Origin: Halodurantibacterium daqingensis
GTDB taxonomy: Bacteria > Pseudomonadota > Alphaproteobacteria > Rhodobacterales > Rhodobacteraceae
Length of the DNA: 64,000 nucleotides
Reading direction: 5' to 3'
NCBI RefSeq assembly: GCF_042666235.1
Contig: NZ_JBHTFQ010000001.1
Location: 62,001-126,000 of the forward strand
The first letter of the stretch is position 1. Each line of letters starts with the position of its first letter. Position numbers and translations under genes: made by a program. Shown here one piece after another: positions 24,914 through 33,944 of this stretch. Below the pieces are notes generated by a model. The model was not told where the DNA came from and did no database searches. It saw only the letters and a list, made by a program, of their open reading frames with translations.

Positions 24914-25518
24914 CCGAAACATCCCTGGACAAGCTTGCGGAAGGCATCCGCGCGGTGGCTGATCCGGTTCTTCAGCTCGGGTGCCATTTCGGCGAAGGTG
25001 ATATCAAACCCCTCGGGCTGGAAGATCGGGTCATAGCCATGGCCTTGCGCCCCGCGCATCGGCCAGACCAGCTGGCCATCCATGCGCCCCTCGAAAACCT
25101 CGTCGTGACCGTCGGGCCAGGCCAGAACCAGGGTTGAGCGGAAGCAGGCGCGCCGCGGGTGGGGCGCCGCGCGTTCCTCGAGCATCTGCCAGGTTCTGGT
25201 CATGGCCATGACAAAATCGCGGCCCTGCGGTGTTTCGGCCCAATCGGCGGTATGCACGCCCGGTGCGCCGTCCAGCGCCTCGACCTCGATGCCGCTGTCA
25301 TCGGCAAGCGCCGGAAGCCCGGTTGCCCGCGCCGCGGCATGGGCCTTGATCCGTGCATTGCCGATGAATGTGGTCTCGGTCTCCTGCGGTTCGGGCAGAC
25401 CGTGCTCGGCGGCCGAGCTGACCTTGATGCCAAAAGGCTCTAACAAGGCGGAAATCTCGTGCAGCTTGCCGCTGTTGTGGGTCGCCACCAGCAGTTCGGT
25501 GCCGCTGAACCGCCGCAT
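24910..25518 (-). CDS. rdgB: XTP/dITP diphosphatase (non-canonical purine NTPase)
   Basis: A 202-residue HAM1 family enzyme removing inosine and xanthosine triphosphates. Signatures are LLVATHNSGKLHEI (about 9-22), LADDSGIEVEALDGAPGVHTADWA and GHGYDPIFQPEGF with the SHRADAF ending. It starts within the rph stop (TGATG), so the genes are coupled. Confidence 0.95.
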   Translation of the reverse strand: MRRFSGTELLVATHNSGKLHEISALLEPFGIKVSSAAEHGLPEPQETETTFIGNARIKAHAAARATGLPALADDSGIEVEALDGAPGVHTADWAETPQGRDFVMAMTRTWQMLEERAAPHPRRACFRSTLVLAWPDGHDEVFEGRMDGQLVWPMRGAQGHGYDPIFQPEGFDITFAEMAPELKNRISHRADAFRKLVQGCFG

Positions 25519-26228
25519 CAGAGCGCCGCCTTCTGTGCCGCGACCAGCTGCGCGATCCCGCCTTCGGCAAGGTCAAGAAGCTCAGTCATCTGGTCGCGCG
25601 TGAAGGTGGCGCCCTCGGCCGACATCTGCACCTCGATCAGGCGCCCGCTACCGGTCAGGATGAAATTCCCGTCGGTGCCGGCCTCGCTGTCCTCGGCATA
25701 GTCAAGGTCCAGCACCGGCTGCCCGGCATAGATCCCGCAGGACACCGCCGCCACATGGTCAAGCAGCGGATCGCTGGTGACGATCCCGGCCTTCATCAGC
25801 TTGTTTACCGCAAGCCGCAGCGCCACCCAGCCGCCGGTGATCGCAGCGCAGCGGGTGCCGCCGTCTGCCTGGATCACATCGCAGTCGATGGTGATCTGAC
25901 GTTCGCCCAGGGCCACGCGGTCCACCCCCGCCCGCAGGGCACGCCCGATCAGGCGCTGGATCTCGATCGTGCGGCCCTGTTGCTTGCCGCTGGCCGCTTC
26001 GCGGCGGTTGCGCGTGTTGGTGGCGCGGGGCAGCATTCCGTATTCGGCGGTGACCCAGCCCAGCCCGGTGTTCTTCAGAAACGGCGGCGGCCGGTCCTCG
26101 ATGCTGGCCGAGCACAGCACATGCGTTTCGCCCATCTTGATGAGGCACGAGCCTTCGGCATGTTTCATGATCCCGGTCTCGATTGAAATCGGGCGCAGAT
26201 CGCTTAGTTTCCTGCCTGAGGGGCGCAT
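25518..26228 (-). CDS. rph: Ribonuclease PH
   Basis: A 236-residue phosphorolytic 3' exoribonuclease that trims tRNA precursors. It opens MRPSGRKLSDLRPISIETG and has AEYGMLPRATNTRNRREA with the phosphate-binding arginines, IQRLIGRALRA and DCDVIQADGGTRCAAITG. ATG 26228 fixes family length; the open frame to 26639 runs across the intergenic region and into hrcA. First gene of the rph-rdgB-ridA-hemW-ybaN chain. Confidence 0.96.
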   Translation of the reverse strand: MRPSGRKLSDLRPISIETGIMKHAEGSCLIKMGETHVLCSASIEDRPPPFLKNTGLGWVTAEYGMLPRATNTRNRREAASGKQQGRTIEIQRLIGRALRAGVDRVALGERQITIDCDVIQADGGTRCAAITGGWVALRLAVNKLMKAGIVTSDPLLDHVAAVSCGIYAGQPVLDLDYAEDSEAGTDGNFILTGSGRLIEVQMSAEGATFTRDQMTELLDLAEGGIAQLVAAQKAAL

Positions 26229-26323
26229 GTTCTGTCCTTTCGGTTGCTGGGGCCAGTTACCCGGGCGGACGGCTGCGATGCAACCCTGAACCACAGGCTG
26301 CACCTCGGGCTGCCAGAGGTCGA

Positions 26324-26351
26324 TTGACGCCCGTTCCTGCGCGAATTTATT
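26324..26351 (+). promoter_or_regulatory. Candidate hrcA-grpE promoter
   Basis: TTGACG (26324-26329) and TTTATT (26346-26351), separated by 16 bp, lie in the 166-bp divergent gap between rph and hrcA and would give a leader of about 37 nt. I searched this gap for a CIRCE operator (TTAGCACTC inverted repeat) and saw none. Confidence 0.4.
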
Positions 26352-26394
26352 CTGGTGGTCTCTGGCTTCAACAGAGTGTTTCGGAAGAATGACA

Positions 26395-27465
26395 ATGCAA
26401 GACGGCTCCAGGTTGCTTTCCGAAATGAACGATCGCTCGCGCGAGGTTTTCCGCAGGGTGGTCGAGGGGTATCTTGAATCGGGTGATCCGGTGGGATCGC
26501 GCACCCTGACCCGCAGCATGAGCGAGAAGATCTCGGCGGCGACGGTGCGCAACGTGATGCAGGATCTGGAATACATGGGGCTTCTGAACAGCCCGCATGT
26601 CTCTGCGGGCCGGATCCCCACCCAGTTGGGCCTGCGCATGTTCGTGGACGGGTTGCTGGAGGTCGCGCCGGTAAACGATCAGGATCGCGAACGCCTGGAT
26701 GCGACCCTGGGTAGCAACGAGCGCGACGTCGGCACACTTCTTGACAAGGTCGGCGCGGCACTTTCGGGCATTACCCAGGGTGCGAGCCTTGTGCTGACCC
26801 CCAAGCGTGAGGCCCCGATCAAGCATATCGAATTCGTGAGCCTTGGCGGGGACCGGGCGCTTGTGGTTCTGGTCTTTGCCGATGGCCATGTCGAGAACCG
26901 GGTGTTCACGCCCCCGCCGGGGCAGACGCCGTCCTCGATGCGTGAGGCCGCGAATTTCCTGAATGCAATGGCCGAGGGGGTCACGTTGTCGGACCTGCGC
27001 CAGCGGATCAGTGCCGAAATCGGCCTGCGACGTCAGGAAATCGATTCGCTTGCCCGCGAACTGGTCGAAAGTGGCCTTGCGATGTGGGAAAACGAGGGCC
27101 AGCCCTATGAACGCCTGATCGTGCGCGGCAGCGCCAATCTGCTGGACAGCGCGGCCGAGGCCGCCGATCTGGACAGGATCCGCAGCCTGTTCGACGATCT
27201 GGAACGCAAGCGCGATATTGCCGAATTCCTGGAGCTGGCCGAGGATGGTGAGGGTGTGCGCATTTTTATCGGTTCGGAAAACAAGCTTTTTTCACTTTCG
27301 GGTTCCTCTCTGGTCGTCTCTCCTTATATGAACGCTGACCGAAAGATCATTGGCGCGGTGGGCGTGATCGGGCCGACACGGCTCAATTACGGGCGGATCG
27401 TGCCGATCGTGGACTATACGGCGCAACTGGTCGGAAAGCTGCTTTCCGATCGGGGCAAGGGGTGA
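26395..27465 (+). CDS. hrcA: Heat-inducible transcription repressor HrcA
   Basis: A 356-residue repressor of chaperone genes that binds CIRCE elements. The N-terminal winged helix has MNDRSREVFRRVVEGYLESGDPVGSRTLTR and MQDLEYMGLLNSPHVSAGRIPTQLGLRMFVD; the C-terminal dimer domain ends with VVSPYMNADRKIIGAVGVIGPTRLNYGRIVP. ATG 26395 has GGAAG 7 nt upstream; an ATG six bases earlier leaves no room for it. grpE follows after 3 nt. Confidence 0.95.
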   Translation: MQDGSRLLSEMNDRSREVFRRVVEGYLESGDPVGSRTLTRSMSEKISAATVRNVMQDLEYMGLLNSPHVSAGRIPTQLGLRMFVDGLLEVAPVNDQDRERLDATLGSNERDVGTLLDKVGAALSGITQGASLVLTPKREAPIKHIEFVSLGGDRALVVLVFADGHVENRVFTPPPGQTPSSMREAANFLNAMAEGVTLSDLRQRISAEIGLRRQEIDSLARELVESGLAMWENEGQPYERLIVRGSANLLDSAAEAADLDRIRSLFDDLERKRDIAEFLELAEDGEGVRIFIGSENKLFSLSGSSLVVSPYMNADRKIIGAVGVIGPTRLNYGRIVPIVDYTAQLVGKLLSDRGKG

Positions 27466-27468
27466 AAG

Positions 27469-28032
27469 ATGGCAGAGATGCAAAAAGACCAGCACAGCGA
27501 CACACAGACCGAGGGCTTCGTTGATGACGGCGCCGAGGCGCAGACAGGATTTGACCAGACCGCCGAGCTGGAGCGGCTGACAGCCGAGCGCGACGAGATG
27601 CGCGACCGCTTCATGCGGGCGCTGGCAGATGCCGAAAACGCCCGCAAACGCGGCGAGCGCGACCGCCGCGAGGCCGAACAATATGGCGGCGCGAAATTCG
27701 CCCGCGACATGCTGCCGGTCTATGACAACCTCAAGCGGGCGCTGGACGCCGCCACCGAGGAACAGCGCGCAAGTGCCGCCGCGCTCTTCGAGGGTGTCGA
27801 ACTGACCATGCGCGAGCTGATCAACATCTTCTCCAAGCATGGTATCCAGCGCATTGCGCCCGAAGTGGGCGAGGCCTTTGATCCGCAGCTGCATCAGGCC
27901 ATGTTCGAGGCGCCGGTCCCGAACGTTCCGGGCGGTGGCATCATTCAGGTGATGGCCGAAGGTTTCATTCTGCACGAACGGCTGTTGCGCCCGGCACAGG
28001 TGGGTGTTTCCTCAAGCCCCGCCGCCAAGTGA
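27469..28032 (+). CDS. grpE: Nucleotide exchange factor GrpE
   Basis: A 187-residue DnaK co-chaperone. An acidic N-terminus leads to the long helix (RDRFMRALADAENARKRGERDRREAEQYGGAKFARDMLPVYDNLKRAL, about 44-90) and a beta domain with KHGIQRIAP, FDPQLHQAMFEAPV and a final LLRPAQVGVS. AAGGGG lies 6 nt before the ATG. dnaK and dnaJ are not in the window. Confidence 0.95.
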   Translation: MAEMQKDQHSDTQTEGFVDDGAEAQTGFDQTAELERLTAERDEMRDRFMRALADAENARKRGERDRREAEQYGGAKFARDMLPVYDNLKRALDAATEEQRASAAALFEGVELTMRELINIFSKHGIQRIAPEVGEAFDPQLHQAMFEAPVPNVPGGGIIQVMAEGFILHERLLRPAQVGVSSSPAAK

Positions 28033-28039
28033 CGGCGGG

Positions 28040-28059
28040 CCCCGGCCCACGGGCCGGGG
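28040..28059. terminator. Hairpin between convergent grpE and mutS
   Basis: CCCCGGCC (28040-28047) and GGCCGGGG (28052-28059) form an 8-bp perfect stem with a 4-nt loop in the 28-bp gap between grpE and the 3' end of mutS. There is no T-tract. Confidence 0.6.
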
Positions 28060-28060
28060 T

Positions 28061-30700
28061 TCAGCCCAGCAGATCCCGCAGTTCGTAAACCAGCGCCAGG
28101 GCCTGTTTCGGCGTAAGCTCATCCGGCATCACGGCGGCAAGCCTGTCTTCCACCGCGCTGGTTTTCGGGGCGCGCTGCTCCACATGGGCGGCGCTGGCTG
28201 CAAAAAGCGGCAGATCGTCGATCAGCGCCTTCGGCCGTCGGCCACCTTCCCGTTCGCCCTGTTCCAGCGCCTCAAGCACAACGCGCGCACGGTTCACCAC
28301 CGAAGCGGGCAGCCCGGCCAACCGTGCCACCTGCACCCCATAGGATCGGTCGGCGGCACCCTTGCGCACTTCGTGCAGGAAGATGACATCGCCTTCCCAT
28401 TCCCGCACGCTGACCGTGGCATTGTCCACGCCGGCCAGCTTGCCGGCCAGTGCCGTCATTTCATGGTAATGGGTTGCAAACAACGCGCGGCACCGGTTGA
28501 CGTCATGCAGATGCTCCAGTGTTGCCCAGGCGATCGAGAGCCCGTCGTAGGTTGCGGTGCCGCGCCCGATCTCGTCCAGGATCACCAGCGCGCGGTCATC
28601 GGCCTGATTGAGGATCGCGGCGGTTTCCACCATCTCTACCATGAAGGTGGACCGTCCACGCGCCAGATCATCGGCGGCGCCAACCCGACTGAAGAGCTGC
28701 GACACAAGGCCGATATGCGCCTCTTGCGCCGGGACAAAGCTTCCGGCCTGGGCCAGCAGCGCAATCAGTGCATTCTGGCGCAGGAAGGTCGATTTGCCGG
28801 CCATGTTCGGCCCGGTCAGCAGCCAGATCGCGGCACTGTCGCCGGCGCTCAGATCGCAATCGTTGGCGACGAAGGGCTGGCCCTGGCGGCGCAGCGCGCG
28901 TTCCACCACCGGATGGCGCCCGCCGATGACGTGGAAGGCGCGGCTGTCATCCACCTTCGGCTCGGTCCAGTCCTCGGCGCAGGCAAGATCGGCCAGCGCC
29001 GCGGCAAGATCGATCTCTGCCAGCGCGCGGGCCGCCTGGGCGATCCGGGCCGCCTGATCCAGAACCGCCGCGCGCAGGGACTCGAACAGGCGCTTTTCAA
29101 GTTCCTGCACCTGCGCGCCGGCATTGAGGATGCGCGTCTCGATCTCGGACAGCGGCAGGGTGGTGAAACGCACCTGATTGGCGGTGGTCTGCCGGTGAAT
29201 GAAGGTTTCGTTCAGCGGCGGGGCCAGCATCCGTTCCGCATGGGTGGCGGTGGTTTCGATGAAATAGCCCAGAACGTTGTTGTGCTTGATCTTGAGGCTG
29301 TTGATCCCCGTTGCCTGAACGTATTCGGCCTGCATTCCCGCGATCACGCCGCGGCCCTCGTCGCGCAGATGCCGCGCTTCGTCCAGTTCGCCGTCATAGC
29401 CGGATGCGATTGCCCCGCCATCGCGCAACAGAAGCGGCGGTTCGGCAACAAGGGCGGTTTCGAGATGCGCATAAAGCGCGTCATGCCCCTGCAGGGCGGT
29501 TGCGGCCCCGGTCAGGAGGGCGGGCGCGTCATCCTGCAGCCGCGCCGCAACCCGTGCGGCCTGTGCAAGCCCGTTCCGGATCGCGGCCAGATCGCGCGGG
29601 CCGCCCCGGTCCAGCGCCAGCCGCGACAGCGCCCGGTCCATGTCGGGCGCCTTGCGCAGATCGGCGCGCAGATCCTCGCACAGCCCTCGTTGTTCCACGA
29701 GAAACCGCACCGCCGCCAGCCGGTTCGCGATGTCGCGCAGATCGCGCGAGGGCGACGACAGCCGCCGCTCCAGAAGCCGCCCGCCCGCCGCCGTGACGGT
29801 GCGGTCGATCGCATGCAGAAGCGACCCTTCGCGCCCGCCGGTCAGGCTCTGGGTGATCTCGAGGTTCCGGCGCGTCGCGGCATCGATCTGAACCAGACGG
29901 TCGGCCATTTCGCGCAGGGGCGGTTGCAGCAGGGGCAGCTTGCCGCGCTGGGTCAGGTCCAGATAATCGACGATGGCGCCCATGGCCGACAGTTCACAGC
30001 GCGCAAAGCTGCCGAAGGCGTCAAGGCTGCCCACCCCGTAAAGGGCGCACAGACGTTTCTCGGCGGAACTGCTGTCAAAGCTTCCGCGCGACAAGGGCGT
30101 TGCGGCAGCGCCCATTTCCGTGACCGTATCGCTGGCCGTTGCGGGCGCGCTTTCCGACAACAACACTTCCCGCGGGGCCAGCCGCGCCAGTTCGGGGCCC
30201 AGACGCAGGGGCGGGCAGGGCATCACCCGGAATTCGCCGGTCGAAATATCCACCCATGCCAGCGCCCCCTCGTCGCGCACCTGCGCAAAGGCGGCAAGGA
30301 AGTTGTGGCGCCGTGCCTCCAGCAGGCTTTCCTCGGTCAGGGTGCCGGGGGTGACCAGGCGGACCACATCGCGCTTCACCACCGATTTCGATCCGCGCTT
30401 CTTCGCCTCGGCCGGGTCTTCCATCTGTTCGGCGATGGCGACGCGAAACCCCTTGCGGATCAGGGTCAGCAGGTAGCCTTCGGCGGAATGCACCGGCACG
30501 CCACACATCGCGATATCCTCGCCCAGATGCCTGCCGCGTTTCGTCAGCGCGATGTCCAGCGCCGCAGCGGCCGCGACCGCATCGTCAAAGAACATCTCGT
30601 AGAAGTCGCCCATCCGGTAGAACAAGAGCGCATCCGCGTGCTGTGCCTTGATCTCCAGATATTGCGCCATCATCGGCGTGACGGGTGTGTCGGTGGTCAC
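28061..30700 (-). CDS. mutS: DNA mismatch repair protein MutS
   Basis: An 879-residue mismatch-recognition ATPase. The mismatch-binding Phe-X-Glu motif is at F33-Y34-E35 in RMGDFYEMF. Connector, lever and clamp domains fill the middle. The C-terminal ATPase has Walker A GPNMAGKST, LVILDEIGRGTATYDG and the signature ATHYHEMTALA. Length is normal for MutS1. The long open frames on the opposite strand are GC artefacts. Divergent from maeB. Confidence 0.97.
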   Translation of the reverse strand: MTTDTPVTPMMAQYLEIKAQHADALLFYRMGDFYEMFFDDAVAAAAALDIALTKRGRHLGEDIAMCGVPVHSAEGYLLTLIRKGFRVAIAEQMEDPAEAKKRGSKSVVKRDVVRLVTPGTLTEESLLEARRHNFLAAFAQVRDEGALAWVDISTGEFRVMPCPPLRLGPELARLAPREVLLSESAPATASDTVTEMGAAATPLSRGSFDSSSAEKRLCALYGVGSLDAFGSFARCELSAMGAIVDYLDLTQRGKLPLLQPPLREMADRLVQIDAATRRNLEITQSLTGGREGSLLHAIDRTVTAAGGRLLERRLSSPSRDLRDIANRLAAVRFLVEQRGLCEDLRADLRKAPDMDRALSRLALDRGGPRDLAAIRNGLAQAARVAARLQDDAPALLTGAATALQGHDALYAHLETALVAEPPLLLRDGGAIASGYDGELDEARHLRDEGRGVIAGMQAEYVQATGINSLKIKHNNVLGYFIETTATHAERMLAPPLNETFIHRQTTANQVRFTTLPLSEIETRILNAGAQVQELEKRLFESLRAAVLDQAARIAQAARALAEIDLAAALADLACAEDWTEPKVDDSRAFHVIGGRHPVVERALRRQGQPFVANDCDLSAGDSAAIWLLTGPNMAGKSTFLRQNALIALLAQAGSFVPAQEAHIGLVSQLFSRVGAADDLARGRSTFMVEMVETAAILNQADDRALVILDEIGRGTATYDGLSIAWATLEHLHDVNRCRALFATHYHEMTALAGKLAGVDNATVSVREWEGDVIFLHEVRKGAADRSYGVQVARLAGLPASVVNRARVVLEALEQGEREGGRRPKALIDDLPLFAASAAHVEQRAPKTSAVEDRLAAVMPDELTPKQALALVYELRDLLG

Positions 30701-30827
30701 GTCGTCCCCTTGCAGTCCGCTGTTTCCGGGCGACCCTACAAAAGCGCCGGTGTTCCGGAAAGCAGATTTCCGGCTGTTTCACGACGCGGGCTTTGCTATG
30801 ACGCTGGGGCAAGGGGAAGGAACTGCC

Positions 30828-33086
30828 ATGTCGAGCAAAGCCAAAACCACACGGGAAGAGGCGCTGGCCTATCACTTCGAGCCGCAGCCGGGGAAATACG
30901 AGATCACGGCGTCAAAGCCGATGGCCACGCAGCGCGACCTGTCGCTTGCCTATTCGCCCGGGGTTGCGGTGCCGGTGCTGGCAATCGCCGAACGCCCCGA
31001 AACCGCCTATGACTATACCACCAAGGGCAACATGGTGGCGGTGATCTCGAACGGGACGGCGATCCTGGGCCTGGGCAATCTGGGCGCGCTGGCCTCCAAG
31101 CCGGTGATGGAGGGCAAGGCGGTTCTCTTCAAGCGGTTCGCGGATGTGAACGCGATCGACATCGAGCTGGACAGCGAGGATGCCGAGGAAATCATCCGCG
31201 CGGTCAAGCTGATGGGCCCCACCTTCGGCGGCATCAACCTTGAGGATATCAAGGCGCCGGAATGTTTCATCATCGAACAGCGCCTGAAAGAGGAGATGGA
31301 CATCCCCGTCTTCCACGACGACCAGCACGGCACGGCGGTGATCTGCGCCGCGGGCCTGATCAATGCGCTGGAGATCAGCGGCAAGAAGATCGAGGAGGTG
31401 AAGATCGTCCTCAATGGTGCCGGGGCGGCGGGGATCGCCTGTCTGGAACTGCTGAAATCCATGGGCGCGCGCCATGACAACTGCATCATGTGCGATACCA
31501 AGGGCGTGATCTGGCAGGGCCGGACCGAGGGCATGAACCAGTGGAAATCGGCCCATGCCGCCCGCACCGAAGCGCGGACGCTGGAAGAGGCGATGAAGGG
31601 CGCGGATGTGTTCCTGGGCGTTTCCGCCAAGGGCGCGGTAACGCCCGAGATGATCGCGAGCATGGCCGACAACCCGGTGATCTTCGCCATGGCCAACCCC
31701 GACCCGGAAATCACCCCGGAAGAGGCCCATGCCGTGCGCCCCGATGCGATTGTCGCCACGGGGCGCAGCGACTACCCCAACCAGGTGAACAACGTCCTGG
31801 GCTTTCCCTATCTGTTCCGGGGCGCGCTGGACATTCATGCGCGGGCCATCAACGACGAGATGAAGATCGCCTGCGCCGAGGCGCTGGCCCGTCTCGCGCG
31901 CGAGGATGTGCCCGATGAGGTGGCGATGGCCTATGGCCGCAAGCTGTCGTTCGGGCGTGACTATATCATTCCCACACCCTTCGATCCGCGGCTGATCCAT
32001 GTGATCCCGCCGGCCGTGGCCAAGGCCGGGATGGACACGGGCGTGGCGCGCCGCCCGATCATCGACATGGCCGCCTACGAGATGTCGCTCAAATCCCGGA
32101 TGGACCCGACGGCGAGCATCCTGCAGGGCATCTATGCCCGCGCGAAATCGGCGCAGGCGCGGATGATCTTTGCCGAAGGCGATGACCCGCGGGTGCTGCG
32201 GGCGGCGGTCGCCTGGCAGCGCTCGGGCCTTGGCAAGGCGCTGGTCGTGGGCCGCGAGGCGGATGTGAAGGAAAAGCTCGAGGCGGCGGGCCTTGCCGAT
32301 GCGGTGCGGGAACTGGAGGTGGTGAACGCCGCCAATTCGCGCCATCTGGATACCTACAAGGCGTTTCTTTACGCCCGGCTGCAGCGCAAGGGCTATGACC
32401 GGCAGGACATTCACCGCCTTGCTGCGCGGGACCGGCATGTGTTTTCGGCGCTGATGCTGGCCCATGGTCATGGCGACGGGCTGGTCACCGGGGCCACCCG
32501 CAAGTCCGCGCATGTGATGGAGCACATCAACCACGTGTTTGATGCCAGCGCCCAGGATGGGGCCGTGGGGGTGACGGCGCTTCTGCACAAGGGGCGGATC
32601 ATCCTGATCGGTGACACGCTTGTCCACGAATGGCCCGACGAAAACGATCTGGCGCTGATCGCAACGCGCGCCGCCGGCGTGGCCCGCAGCCTCGGGCTCG
32701 AACCGCGGGTGGCCTTCGTCTCGTTCTCGACCTTCGGGCATCCGGTGTCGGAGCGGGCGGAAAAGATGCATCGGGCACCGGTGGTCCTGGACGGCCGCAA
32801 GGTGGATTTCGAATACGAGGGCGAAATGACGGTGGATGTCGCGCTCAACCCCGATGTGATGGCGAATTATCCCTTCTGCCGGCTCAGCGGGCCTGCAAAT
32901 ATCCTTGTCGTGCCGGCGCGGCATTCTGCCTCGATCTCGGTCAAGCTGATGCAGGAAATGGCCGGGGCGACGGTGATCGGCCCGATCCTGACCGGGGTGA
33001 CGCGGCCGATCCAGCTTTGCACCACCACCTCGACCGTCAACGATATCCTCAACATGGCCGCGATGGCCGCCTGCAAGATCGGCTGA
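30828..33086 (+). CDS. maeB: NADP-dependent malic enzyme with phosphotransacetylase-like domain
   Basis: A 752-residue two-domain enzyme converting malate to pyruvate and CO2. Residues about 1-430 are malic enzyme (SLAYSPGVAVPVLAI, NAIDIELDSED, PVFHDDQHGTAVI, VLNGAGAAGIA). Residues about 430-752 resemble PTA/PTB, probably regulatory (acetyl-CoA sensing is known in the family). ATG 30828 is preceded by AAGGGGAAGG; the open frame further upstream overlaps mutS and is not used. Confidence 0.95.
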   Translation: MSSKAKTTREEALAYHFEPQPGKYEITASKPMATQRDLSLAYSPGVAVPVLAIAERPETAYDYTTKGNMVAVISNGTAILGLGNLGALASKPVMEGKAVLFKRFADVNAIDIELDSEDAEEIIRAVKLMGPTFGGINLEDIKAPECFIIEQRLKEEMDIPVFHDDQHGTAVICAAGLINALEISGKKIEEVKIVLNGAGAAGIACLELLKSMGARHDNCIMCDTKGVIWQGRTEGMNQWKSAHAARTEARTLEEAMKGADVFLGVSAKGAVTPEMIASMADNPVIFAMANPDPEITPEEAHAVRPDAIVATGRSDYPNQVNNVLGFPYLFRGALDIHARAINDEMKIACAEALARLAREDVPDEVAMAYGRKLSFGRDYIIPTPFDPRLIHVIPPAVAKAGMDTGVARRPIIDMAAYEMSLKSRMDPTASILQGIYARAKSAQARMIFAEGDDPRVLRAAVAWQRSGLGKALVVGREADVKEKLEAAGLADAVRELEVVNAANSRHLDTYKAFLYARLQRKGYDRQDIHRLAARDRHVFSALMLAHGHGDGLVTGATRKSAHVMEHINHVFDASAQDGAVGVTALLHKGRIILIGDTLVHEWPDENDLALIATRAAGVARSLGLEPRVAFVSFSTFGHPVSERAEKMHRAPVVLDGRKVDFEYEGEMTVDVALNPDVMANYPFCRLSGPANILVVPARHSASISVKLMQEMAGATVIGPILTGVTRPIQLCTTTSTVNDILNMAAMAACKIG

Positions 33087-33089
33087 GCG

Positions 33090-33944
33090 ATGGCGATCTG
33101 GAACCTCGGCTCGATCAACATCGACCATTTCTACCACCTGCCGCATCTGCCGGGGCCGGGCGAAACGCTGGCCGCGCTTGGCTATGCCACCGGCCTGGGC
33201 GGCAAGGGTGCGAACCAATCGGTTGCCGCGGCGCGGGCCGGGGCAAGGGTTCATCACATCGGTGCGGTGGGGGCGCGCGACAAGGCGGTGCTGGACCAGC
33301 TTGCCGCCGACGGGATCGACACGACCCATGTCGCGCGCGTCGAAGGGTCAACGGGACATGCGATCATCAACATCGACCCTGCCGGCGAAAACAACATCGT
33401 CATCCACGGCGGCGCGAACCTTGCGCTGGATCCCGCTGCGGTGGCCCGGGCGCTTTCGGCAGCACGGGCGGGCGATATCCTGCTGATACAGAACGAGACC
33501 TGCTGTCAGGCCGAAGCGGCGCGGATCGGGCGGGAACGGGGGCTGCGGGTCGTCTATTCGGCGGCACCCTTCGATGTGGATGCCGTCCGCGCCGTGCTTG
33601 CCTTCATCGACATCCTGTGCGTGAACGCGGTGGAAGAGGCACAGTTGCGCGCGGCGCTGGGCGGGGTCAGCGGCCCGGAACTGGTCGTGACCCTTGGGGC
33701 CGAGGGGGCCGAGTGGCGCGGGCGGGCCCGGGTGCCGGCCTATCCGGTGACGCCGGTAGACACGACAGGGGCGGGCGATTGTTTCACGGGAAACATGGTT
33801 GCCGCTCTTGATGCCGGCCTTGCCCCCGAAGCCGCCATGCGCCGCGCCGCCGCAGCCGCCGCGATTCAGGTTACCCGCCCCGGCACTGCCGACGCCATGC
33901 CCACCGCCGCTGAAACCGATGCCTTCCTGCAGGAGCATTCATGA
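33090..33944 (+). CDS. Ribokinase-like PfkB family sugar kinase
   Basis: A 284-residue kinase. N-terminal signatures are NLGSINIDHFYHLPHLPGPGET and GLGGKGANQSVAAARAG; the catalytic box is DTTGAGDCFTGNMVAAL near 225-242. It resembles ribokinase closely, but a ribose transporter or rbsD is absent, so the sugar is uncertain. It lies 3 nt after maeB and overlaps the aminotransferase by ATGA. The catalytic box contains a one-mismatch parS sequence. Confidence 0.88.
   Translation: MAIWNLGSINIDHFYHLPHLPGPGETLAALGYATGLGGKGANQSVAAARAGARVHHIGAVGARDKAVLDQLAADGIDTTHVARVEGSTGHAIINIDPAGENNIVIHGGANLALDPAAVARALSAARAGDILLIQNETCCQAEAARIGRERGLRVVYSAAPFDVDAVRAVLAFIDILCVNAVEEAQLRAALGGVSGPELVVTLGAEGAEWRGRARVPAYPVTPVDTTGAGDCFTGNMVAALDAGLAPEAAMRRAAAAAAIQVTRPGTADAMPTAAETDAFLQEHS
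33780..33795. promoter_or_regulatory. parS-like site 3 (one mismatch)
   Basis: TGTTTCACGGGAAACA differs from the two perfect parS sites at a single central base (T to G). It lies 13 kb further from the proposed origin, inside the conserved GDCFTGNM codons of the PfkB kinase. Protein constraint could explain part of the match. ParB tolerates some single substitutions, so it may be a weaker site. Confidence 0.45.

Noticed and set aside
24902..24923. GCGTTTCATCCGAAACAT at the rdgB-ridA junction as a parS-like palindrome
   Set aside because: The centre and spacing differ from parS and the sequence encodes the overlapping gene ends.
26229..26394. CIRCE operator before hrcA
   Set aside because: I looked for TTAGCACTC and its inverted partner and found no match; autoregulation by HrcA is not supported here.
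30775..30790. A TGTTTCACG half-site upstream of maeB resembling parS
   Set aside because: Only the left half matches; the right half (ACGCGGGC) has no palindrome.
28004..31012. A 1002-codon open frame opposite mutS
   Set aside because: It runs antisense to a full-length, motif-complete mutS and its translation is Arg/Gln/Gly-rich without domains; long antisense frames are normal in GC-rich codon-biased DNA.
30912..33329. An 805-codon frame antisense to maeB
   Set aside because: Shadow of the malic enzyme gene; no recognisable domain and no ribosome binding site.
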